Shown piece after piece: positions 57,201-64,000 of a DNA stretch of 64,000 nt. The notes under the pieces were generated by a model. The model was not told the DNA's origin, did no database searches, and saw nothing but the letters and a program-made list of their open reading frames with translations. The translations under genes and the position numbers were made by a program. Every line of letters begins with the position of its first letter. Position 1 is the first letter of the stretch. Origin of the DNA: Oscillibacter sp. (GTDB lineage Bacteria > Bacillota > Clostridia > Oscillospirales > Oscillospiraceae); NCBI GenBank assembly GCA_022791875.1, contig JAAVZX010000077.1, forward strand, positions 62,001 to 126,000. The letters are read 5' to 3'.

Positions 57201-59307
57201 CATGAATGCCATGAAGGGCACCCGGGGCGTGGTGACGCTGCCCAACTTCACCACCATCGACGCGCAGCTGGTCTTCTCCGGCGGCTCCTCCTCCGGAAAC
57301 GGCATCACCTTTGACATGAACTTCCGCCTTACCCCCGTGACCACCCAGAACTCCAGCAGCGACACCCTCTGGGACATGATTTTCTGGTCCAACGCCACGG
57401 TGGCTTTCGAGATGTACTACCGGGATCTGCCCAACGGGAACTGGACCAAGATCACCGCACCGGATCGGGAGGAAATGCGCATCAGCACCACCACCCAGCA
57501 TCCCACTACGGGCCTGAGCTTCTCCAAGTTCCTCAAGACGGCGGAGGGGGCGGCGGATATCAACTTCGACCAGCTCCGCTCCTTCCAGAACGACCGGGAA
57601 TACGGCATTGTCATTACGGAGTGGAACGGTACCCGGGACCGGGGCACCTGGAGCGGCGAAACCTCCCTTACGATTACGCCTGTAGCCGGGGATTACACCG
57701 CCCTGACGAACCTGGCCAACAAGACCCTCTCCCGCAGCAGCTACGCGGAGCACCAGAAGGGGATCTACGCGGTGAAGGAAATCGGCGTGCCCAAGGAGTA
57801 TACCGTCTCCAAGCCCCACGAGGACACCCAGCCGCCTACCTTCGTCGAGCAGACGCCCACCATCGTCCCCGGCGACACCGGCGTGGAGATCAACTTCATG
57901 GTCAGCCGGAACAACTGCAAGTATTACTGCGTGATCACGAAGGTGGGCAACCTCTCTACCACCTTGAAGGGCAGCAATGGCGGTCAGGATATTTCCATCG
58001 ACAAGACCAACTGGGACCGTCTTCCCGAAAGCGGCAAGGAAATTATGGACCTCAAGGACGGCAACCTCCGCTATCCCTCCAAGTCCAGCATGACCGACGG
58101 TTCCATTACCGGCCCGGCCTACGTGGTCCGGGAAGGGTCCTGTGGGCGGCAGCTCCAGACCATCAGCATCCGGGATGAGCTGGAACCCGAGAGCGAATAC
58201 ATTGCCTACTTCGTCCTGCAAGGCGAATCCATGACCTCCCTCTCCGACACCTACGGCTTCCGCTTCAAGACGGAAACCGTTGTCCGGCCCGTGATCCGCG
58301 TCGGCGCGAACGCCGCCACCGCTAACGTCACCGCCGACCGGGTGGCCGATGTGCGCTATGTCCTGCTGGTGGACGGCCGTGTGCCCAGCCTGTTCCTCAC
58401 GCCTATGAAGGACAACATGGTGGAAGGCGCCGCCAACATGGACGGCTACAGTGCCCGCTATGAGAACATGACCATTCTGGAAGCCATGAGCGACTACGTG
58501 CGCCGGGGCAACAGCCAGACGGTTCTGGGCTCCGTGTTCGACCTCTTCGCCAACCAGGACATCAAGAACCAGGTGGTCAACTTCATGGACACCGCCCGAG
58601 GCGACGGCTCCAGCGTCATGCTGGTGGGCAACATGGCCCATAAGGGCAACAATGACGCCCAGTCTGTTGACTGCCAGAACAGCATGATCAAGAACAACGA
58701 CACCATGACTTATTGGTTCGTAGCCATGGGCAAGAGTCCCCAAGGCTCCGGCTACGCTTTCGCGGCGGCTCCGGACCTGTACTACCCCAACACCACCCCG
58801 CCCCAGGTCCTGTCCATCGCAACTACCATTGATGACGCTATCACCGGGAACCTCCAAGACAATCCTACGGACGCCTCCCGGATGACCTACACCGGCACTG
58901 TCACCATCACTTTCAGCACAGACCTGTACTACCTGAGCTCTTCCGGCGGTTCCCAGTATTTACAGGTGGTTGACAAATCCATTGCGGACCTCGGCACCGA
59001 TGCCCAGAGCAGAGGCTACATCAGCAGCGCGGCACTGATCACCAGCCCCAACGTCTCCGTCGAGCACCGCCAGGGCGGCTCCAACACCTCGCCGTGCAGC
59101 ACCCTGACCCTGCGTTACACAGCCTCCGGCGGCGGCGGCGCGGCCATCACCTTTGACCGCCGCCTGGCCAACAGCCGCGGCATCACGGGCAACCAGGCCC
59201 TGACGCTGACCATGACGCTGGTGCCGAACAACAACGGCATGTACGTCCCACGGTTCAGTCTGCCCACATCCCTCACTGAGTGGGGCCGTCCGTCTGTGAC
59301 GCCGTAA
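54292..59307 (+). CDS. giant SLH-domain surface protein
   Basis: Signal peptide MTTAQKKTAVQRLGAALLSFAMLLSLFWM; SLH repeats (ITRAEFVTLINRAFGY; NLVTREQAAALLGRSL; ITRGQVACFLVRALG); beta-helix-like segment; Fn3-like repeats. ORF track extends spuriously to 53860. Confidence 0.9.
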   Translation: MTTAQKKTAVQRLGAALLSFAMLLSLFWMTERPAKAADWMEPYLDQVVEWGVMRGDATGNLNADRQITRAEFVTLINRAFGYTEAGPNPFTDVLESDWFAEDIAIAHQAGYFNGTSPTTAAPYNLVTREQAAALLGRSLRLQGTTGSASSFTDGNEIGTWSRGLVQQAADMGIIQGYPDGSFRPDALITRGQVACFLVRALGTLVNEPGEQTSGGVYGNLTINTAGVKLKDTTITGNLYLTGGVGLGNVELENVTVLGEIVLCGAGEAERGENSVVLRNVTADSMVIDSLTDQFLSVRAEGLTDIGNTTVRTGSYLEDVTDDGLGLKVITLDGASGTQLQVAGNIKEIVNLTPNSNLQIAQGVAGTVTMDEKATGGRLNIDGSASIRDLNLDTATPVTGTGSISHVNVNAAGSNIAMLPDTIYVRPGINSNINRTDMDTTAAAESSEDPRLLSGYPFINNVAPTSAQAIFSTNKAGTIYWVLSTLTDGSMGENELLNPSAYASRILRSGTISAAASKTEYTARLTGLTRDGSYYVSAMLVDNRGRHSPVKVAAFTTPDDTTPAFASGYPTTIMTEDEDGEQVVQVMTMPTKDCQMYYALLPNNAAAPSTADLKAGAVTGNLGYGVVDVKKNTPLLVPKVNTSYLQEQTTYNLYLWLNDADNGKSSAIRRLQVTTLDKTPPTITHLTHVESAARSATFTVALDEPGTLYWAVVKANNRFYALNESGQSPTPEELVAKIQIENGTNAVRSGRVNVARAATDVRFNITGLEAQTHYDLYYVAKDRAGNYNIYTENLTPPMEFSTLDNEPPTVVQEFTHDGTDEGQKISTPYPDTDINLVFSESVQGIEYINGVAHKDVFLDLYTAVDRAPDGSEAEREAQVKLGQALRKYITLNYRPASGQPVPVNVKGDQDVGDNWVIDYSKAIVRPDPEGTGELIISFPTDKDNPENGALKLGSGVTYYFTLTGIADTSPAMNAMKGTRGVVTLPNFTTIDAQLVFSGGSSSGNGITFDMNFRLTPVTTQNSSSDTLWDMIFWSNATVAFEMYYRDLPNGNWTKITAPDREEMRISTTTQHPTTGLSFSKFLKTAEGAADINFDQLRSFQNDREYGIVITEWNGTRDRGTWSGETSLTITPVAGDYTALTNLANKTLSRSSYAEHQKGIYAVKEIGVPKEYTVSKPHEDTQPPTFVEQTPTIVPGDTGVEINFMVSRNNCKYYCVITKVGNLSTTLKGSNGGQDISIDKTNWDRLPESGKEIMDLKDGNLRYPSKSSMTDGSITGPAYVVREGSCGRQLQTISIRDELEPESEYIAYFVLQGESMTSLSDTYGFRFKTETVVRPVIRVGANAATANVTADRVADVRYVLLVDGRVPSLFLTPMKDNMVEGAANMDGYSARYENMTILEAMSDYVRRGNSQTVLGSVFDLFANQDIKNQVVNFMDTARGDGSSVMLVGNMAHKGNNDAQSVDCQNSMIKNNDTMTYWFVAMGKSPQGSGYAFAAAPDLYYPNTTPPQVLSIATTIDDAITGNLQDNPTDASRMTYTGTVTITFSTDLYYLSSSGGSQYLQVVDKSIADLGTDAQSRGYISSAALITSPNVSVEHRQGGSNTSPCSTLTLRYTASGGGGAAITFDRRLANSRGITGNQALTLTMTLVPNNNGMYVPRFSLPTSLTEWGRPSVTP

Positions 59308-59331
59308 GGCAGCTGATACCCTGAAACCGCA

Positions 59332-59359
59332 GGAGGGCGGGCGTTTCCGCCCGCCCTCC
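59332..59359 (+). other. perfect 12-bp-stem hairpin between two S-layer protein genes
   Basis: ggagggcgggcg-tttc-cgcccgccctcc; no T-tract. Confidence 0.75.
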
Positions 59360-59390
59360 GCCTGCTTATGGTAAAGGAGTGCGTATTTTT

Positions 59391-62300
59391 ATGAAATCCT
59401 TATTCCCGCGCCGCGCCGTGTCGCTGTTCCTGGCTCTTGTGCTGGCGTTTTCGCTGGCGGTGCCGGCTTTGGCGGACGATCCCGAGAATCCGGAGGAACC
59501 GCCTAAAGTCGTCTCATTCATTGAACTAAACCATACTACATTGAGTATGAAGGTTGGAGCTGCTGATCAAAAACTTGAGGTTTCATGGGAACCTGCTGAC
59601 GCAGTACCTCCTGTCATATCATGGAGCAGCGACGACGAAAAGATTGCCACTGTTTCAAACGATGGAACTGTACACGCGGTCGGTGAGGGCATTACAAAAA
59701 TTATAGCTAGTTCCCCCTCTCTGTCCCCCGCAGAATGCGAAGTCACCGTCGCCGCCGCAGATCCCACGCCGCCCAAGCCCACCGTCACCAGCGTCAGCAT
59801 CGAACCCAAAACGCTGGAGCTGACCATGGTGACAAGCCCCATCGGGGACCTCAAAGCCATCATCACCCCCGATACCGCCGCCTCCGCGAACCCGGTCACC
59901 TGGAGCACCTCGGCCTCCTCCATCGCCACCGTGGACGGCAATGGCCGGGTCACCGCCCGGGGCGCGGGCACCGCTACCGTCTACGCCTCTGCCGGAGACA
60001 AAATCGGTACCTGCACCGTCAAGGTCAATCCCGCCCCCTCCATCACCTTGGACCACACCTCCCTGGACCTCACCGTCACAGGCGGCGCGCAGAAGGTCAA
60101 AGCAACTTACTCTAATTACATTACAAACGTCATCTGGTTCATTTCCGACACAAGCGTTGCCACGCTGGAAGGTTCCGCCAATGGATCTGAGGTTTCTGTC
60201 CGCGGCCTGAAAGCAGGCATCGCCACCCTCACCATCCGGGACGTGAACAACGCCGCCCTCTCCGCCTCCTGCATCATCCGCGTCACCGCTCCCGATCCCG
60301 GCAAGGTCACCGCTGTGACCCTCATCGAGCCCGCCAGCCCCTACCTGGACCCCGGCGGCACCGTGGACCTGAAAGCCATCATCTCCCCCAACACCGCCAC
60401 CGCCGCCCTCTCCTGGTCCAGCAGCAGCAACGCCGTCGCAACGGTGGACTCCACAGGGCGGGTCAAGGGCGTGGCCCCCGGAACGGTCAAGATCACCGTC
60501 TCCGCCCCCGGCGGCTTCTCCGACTCCATCGACCTGGAAGTCTCCGGCGTCACCCTGGAGAAGCACACCCTCTCCCTCTTCATCAACAAATCCGAAACCC
60601 TGGTCTACCACCTCTACGGCAGCGTCAAGACCTCCCTCCCGGAGTGGCACGCCGTGAACCCCTCCATCGCCGATGCTTCCCCCGCCGGGCGGGTCACGGG
60701 CCACTTCTCCGGCTCCACGGACGTCACCATCACCGTGGGCAAGTACAAGGATTCCTGCACCGTCACCGTCTCCGAGGACCTGGCCCAGGCCATCGAGCGG
60801 GACCTGGGCACCGCGGGCTCCTACTCCTTCGCCGGGCTCCTGTCCGACCTCAACGACCGCTGCTACACCAAGACCAAGGCCGCCCTGGACTACGTCTACG
60901 GCCTTGAGGTCTCTACCGGCCAGGGCACCCTTCTCTACGGCTTCACCTCCCCCGACACCCCCGGCCACGGCGTCGGAGGCTCCGAGCGCTACTACTACCA
61001 GAACACCGGAAACGGCAAAATGCCCCTCCGGGACATCACCTTCGTGCCGAAGAACAACTTCGTGGGCACCGCCGTCATCGACTACACCGGCGTGGGCACC
61101 AACGGCGTCACCTTCATCGGCACCATCCGCATCACCGTGGCCTCCACCGGCGACGTGACCTATTCCACCGCCGCCGATCGGCCCGTCACCTTCTCCGCCG
61201 GGGACTTCTCCGCCATCTGCCTCAGCAAAACCGGCAAGGGCATCAACTATGTCACCTTCGACCAGCCCGCCGCCAGCCGGGGCACCCTCTACTATAATTA
61301 CAGCCCCACCGGCCAGTATTCCCAGAAGGTGGACGGCAACACCCGCTACTATGCATCCAGCAACCCGAACCTGAGCCTGGTCACCTTCGTCCCAGCGGAG
61401 GGCTTCGTGGGCACCGTGGACGTGACCTACCGCTGCACGGACAGCTCCGGCAGCACCTACGCGGGGCGGGTCACCATCACCGTCTACGCCCCCAGCGGGT
61501 CCGGCACGGGGGACGTGGAGTATTCCACGGGAATGAACCAGCGCTTCTCTCTGAACGCTACGGACTTCAACGACGTCTCCCGCCGCATCACCAGCACGGC
61601 CCTGGACTACATTCGCTTTGACAGCCTGCCCTCCACCAGCAACGGCATCCTGTACTACAACTACACCAGCAGCTCCAGCACCCGCGTCACCACCTCCACC
61701 AGCTATTACCGCAACAGCTCCCCCCGCATCGCCAACATCACCTTCGTCCCCGCCAGGGACTACCGGGGCACCGTCACCATTCCCTTCACAGGGCGCAACA
61801 CCTCCGGCAACACCTTCACCGCCAACCTGGTGATCCGCGTGGACGACGAGACGGGCACTGTCACCTACTCCACCCCCGCCAACCAGCCCGTTACCTTCAA
61901 CGCCACCGACTTCAACACCGCCTGCCAGCGGGCCAACGGCACCGCCCTGAACCGCGTCAGCTTCACCCTCCCCGCCTCCGGCAGCGGCACCCTCTACTAT
62001 AACTACATCAGCTCCACCTCCTCCGGAAGCCGCGTGGCCTCCAACGAGAGCTACTACCGCTCCGGAAACCCGTCCCTCTCCGGCGTCACCTTCGTGCCCG
62101 CCTCCAACTACAACGGCACCGTCACCATCCCCTTCAGCGGCTACGACGCCAACGGGGGCCGTTTCAGCGGCACCGTGGTCATCACCGTGGGCCGGGGCTA
62201 CAGCACCCAGGTGATCCGCTACAACGCCGTCACCGGCGGCTTCGTCCGCTTCGACGCCGCCGACTTCAACGACGCCTCCCGCGCCGTCACCGGGGACCCC

Positions 62301-63446
62301 CTCAACTACGTCCGCTTCGACATCCCCTCCTCCCGGAACGGCACCCTCTACTACCAGTACAACACCAGCAGCCGCACCGGAACCTCCGTCAACAGCACCA
62401 CCAGCTACTACCGTTCCGGCGGCACCCGCTCCCTGGGCGACGTCTACTTCGTGCCCAGCTCCACCGCGGGCGTCACGACCCTCCACTACACCGGCTACAC
62501 CACCCGCAGCGAGACTTACACCGGCACCGTGGAAATCACCGTCAGCGCACCCGTGGTCACCACGGTCCGCTACAGCGGCAGCGCGGCCCCCATCTACTTC
62601 CGGGCCTCCGACTTCCAGACCGCCTGCCAGGGGGCCCTGGGCACCGCCCTCTCTTACATCCGCTTCACCTCCCTCCCCTCCTCCGGCGGGCTCTACACCG
62701 GCTACGCCAACCCCGTCAGCCGGGGGACCTCCGTCGCCACAGGGACCAGCTACTACGCCAATGACATCAACCAGATTGTCTACCTCCCCAAGGCGGAGAC
62801 CCAGATGACCCTCACCATTCCCTACACCGGCTACGACGCCTCTGGGGCCAGCTACAACAGCACCGTGGAGATCACCCTCTCCAACAGCTACGCCTCCTGC
62901 CCCTTCACCGACGTGGCCTACGGCTGGGACTGGGCGAAGCCCTCCATCGAGTTCCTCCGCCAGAGCGGCATCACCACCGGCTACAGCAACAACACCTTCG
63001 GTCCCGGCCGCCAGATCAGCCGCGCGGAATTCACCCTCATGGTCTGCCGCGCCTTCCAGTTCCAGACCGGAGGCAGCGCCGCCAGCTTCCCCGACGTGCC
63101 CGCGGGCAGCGTCTACGCCGGGGCCATCGCCACGGCACGGAACCTGGGCATCGTCCAGGGCGACGGCGGGCTCTTCAAGCCCAACAACCCCATCACCCGC
63201 CAGAGCGCCATGACCATGATCTGCCGCGCCATCGAGGCTTCCGGACAAAGCCTGCCCGCCGCCTCCTCCACACTCCTCTCCGCCTTCGCCGACGGGGACC
63301 GGGTGTCCTCCTTCGCCCGCTACGCCGTGGCGGCGCTGGTCCAGATGGGCGCGGTCCGGGGCACCACCGATATGCGCATCAATCCCACCGCGGCCATCAG
63401 CCGGGCGGAAATGGCTGTTATACTCCACCGCGTCCTCACGCGGTGA
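59391..63446 (+). CDS. BIG2 Ig-like / tandem-repeat / SLH surface protein
   Basis: Signal peptide; Ig-like VTSVSIEPKTLELTM..., six ~113-aa LYYNY...YYR...FVPA..YxGTVTIPFTGY repeats; C-terminal SLH ISRAEFTLMVCRAFQF, ITRQSAMTMICRAIEA, ISRAEMAVILHRVLTR. Confidence 0.9.
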   Translation: MKSLFPRRAVSLFLALVLAFSLAVPALADDPENPEEPPKVVSFIELNHTTLSMKVGAADQKLEVSWEPADAVPPVISWSSDDEKIATVSNDGTVHAVGEGITKIIASSPSLSPAECEVTVAAADPTPPKPTVTSVSIEPKTLELTMVTSPIGDLKAIITPDTAASANPVTWSTSASSIATVDGNGRVTARGAGTATVYASAGDKIGTCTVKVNPAPSITLDHTSLDLTVTGGAQKVKATYSNYITNVIWFISDTSVATLEGSANGSEVSVRGLKAGIATLTIRDVNNAALSASCIIRVTAPDPGKVTAVTLIEPASPYLDPGGTVDLKAIISPNTATAALSWSSSSNAVATVDSTGRVKGVAPGTVKITVSAPGGFSDSIDLEVSGVTLEKHTLSLFINKSETLVYHLYGSVKTSLPEWHAVNPSIADASPAGRVTGHFSGSTDVTITVGKYKDSCTVTVSEDLAQAIERDLGTAGSYSFAGLLSDLNDRCYTKTKAALDYVYGLEVSTGQGTLLYGFTSPDTPGHGVGGSERYYYQNTGNGKMPLRDITFVPKNNFVGTAVIDYTGVGTNGVTFIGTIRITVASTGDVTYSTAADRPVTFSAGDFSAICLSKTGKGINYVTFDQPAASRGTLYYNYSPTGQYSQKVDGNTRYYASSNPNLSLVTFVPAEGFVGTVDVTYRCTDSSGSTYAGRVTITVYAPSGSGTGDVEYSTGMNQRFSLNATDFNDVSRRITSTALDYIRFDSLPSTSNGILYYNYTSSSSTRVTTSTSYYRNSSPRIANITFVPARDYRGTVTIPFTGRNTSGNTFTANLVIRVDDETGTVTYSTPANQPVTFNATDFNTACQRANGTALNRVSFTLPASGSGTLYYNYISSTSSGSRVASNESYYRSGNPSLSGVTFVPASNYNGTVTIPFSGYDANGGRFSGTVVITVGRGYSTQVIRYNAVTGGFVRFDAADFNDASRAVTGDPLNYVRFDIPSSRNGTLYYQYNTSSRTGTSVNSTTSYYRSGGTRSLGDVYFVPSSTAGVTTLHYTGYTTRSETYTGTVEITVSAPVVTTVRYSGSAAPIYFRASDFQTACQGALGTALSYIRFTSLPSSGGLYTGYANPVSRGTSVATGTSYYANDINQIVYLPKAETQMTLTIPYTGYDASGASYNSTVEITLSNSYASCPFTDVAYGWDWAKPSIEFLRQSGITTGYSNNTFGPGRQISRAEFTLMVCRAFQFQTGGSAASFPDVPAGSVYAGAIATARNLGIVQGDGGLFKPNNPITRQSAMTMICRAIEASGQSLPAASSTLLSAFADGDRVSSFARYAVAALVQMGAVRGTTDMRINPTAAISRAEMAVILHRVLTR
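60781..62890 (+). repeat. six tandem ~110-120-aa coding repeats
   Basis: Units starting about 60781, 61155, 61515, 61859, 62211, 62564 sharing YSTxxxxxVxFxAxDFxxxxxxxxGxxLxYVxFxxPxxxxGTLYYNY. Confidence 0.85.
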
Positions 63447-63463
63447 CGAAAGGGGAACGGACG

Positions 63464-64000
63464 ATGATGAATTGGTTCAAAACGCTCTTTGGCTCCCGAG
63501 TCACGGACCCGGAGGAGCCTTTGGAAAAGGAAGAGGAGCTCCAGCCGCTGGACCAGGCTTCCGCCAATATGCCGGAGCTCTACTCCGGTATGCGGGTGGA
63601 GGTCCTCTCCCCCACCAACAACCTCCTGTTTATGGGCACCCTCAAGCTCTACGGCGCGGGCGTCCTGGAGGTCCGCGGCGAAGACGGCGGACACCTCCCC
63701 ATGGCCATTTACAAGCAGGAGGTGAAGCTCCGGGGCTTCCAGAAGAACTCCCAGGCTTTCACCCTCTACGGCACCATCTGCCGCAGCTCCGCCAACTTCT
63801 GGCACATCGAAAACCTGAAAACCCTCCAAAATCGCGACAGCCGCGGCTTCTTCCGCCAGACCGCCGACGTCTCCGGCATCATCATCCCCAACTGCCGCTA
63901 CCGCGACCAGGAGCAGGTCCCCTGCACCCTCATGGACGTCAGCGCCAGCGGCACACGCATCAAAACCCGCAAGGAGTTCCCCGAAGGCGCCATGTTCCTC
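63464..64000 (+). CDS. PilZ-like (YcgR-type) protein, 3' end outside window; absent from ORF track
   Basis: Open frame MMNWFKTLFGSRVTDPEEPL...NRDSRGFFRQTADVSGIIIPNCRYRDQEQVPCTLMDVSASGTRIKTRKEFPEGAMFL; RxxxR and DxSxxG motifs. Confidence 0.75.
   Translation, partial: MMNWFKTLFGSRVTDPEEPLEKEEELQPLDQASANMPELYSGMRVEVLSPTNNLLFMGTLKLYGAGVLEVRGEDGGHLPMAIYKQEVKLRGFQKNSQAFTLYGTICRSSANFWHIENLKTLQNRDSRGFFRQTADVSGIIIPNCRYRDQEQVPCTLMDVSASGTRIKTRKEFPEGAMFL

Noticed and set aside
55237-58857. 1206-aa minus-strand ORF
   Set aside because: Antisense shadow of the giant SLH gene; low-complexity G/V/H-rich translation typical of the complement of GC-rich, C-ending codons.
59655-63428. 1257-aa minus-strand ORF
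   Set aside because: Antisense shadow of the BIG2/SLH gene; Gly/Val/Asp-rich pseudo-protein without motifs or RBS.

Overview
The 64 kb window looks like a high-GC, low-copy chromosomal segment of an anaerobic, flagellated Firmicute, probably Oscillospiraceae-like. That taxonomy is an inference from gene content. No tRNA, rRNA, CRISPR array, transposase or prophage module was recognised. Left part (1-10 kb): sugar-acid catabolism (two SDR oxidoreductases, LacI regulator, Ldh-family dehydrogenase divergent from a DgoD-like galactonate dehydratase), rsmA, and a split TauE/SafE pair. Middle (10-40 kb): tandem RpiR regulators, a membrane protein/XRE pair with a clear operator, glpK, VanY-like peptidase, GH5-CBM2 cellulase, SprA-like metalloprotease, MCP, cinA, thiI, aroK, G5/3D cell-wall protein, polar amino-acid ABC transporter, two two-component systems, DUF4340, a group-B-like [FeFe] hydrogenase and trmO. 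Right part (40-64 kb): yjfB-csrA-fliW-DUF6470-flgL-flgK-flgN-flgM and cheB-cheR-cheW-cheA on the minus strand. Divergent from these is a plus-strand operon: FliK/YlqG-like, FlhB-C-terminal-like (YlqH), PilZ, giant SLH protein, BIG2/tandem-repeat/SLH protein, second PilZ-like protein. The most unusual signals are (1) a family of modular intergenic palindromic elements, including one about 330 bp MITE-like copy with long imperfect terminal inverted repeats; (2) the operon joining a solo flagellar export-switch domain, PilZ proteins and giant S-layer proteins; (3) lower-GC, repeat-bearing insertions in FlgK and FlgL and low-GC patches in the SLH repeat protein; (4) promoter and operator architectures readable directly from sequence.
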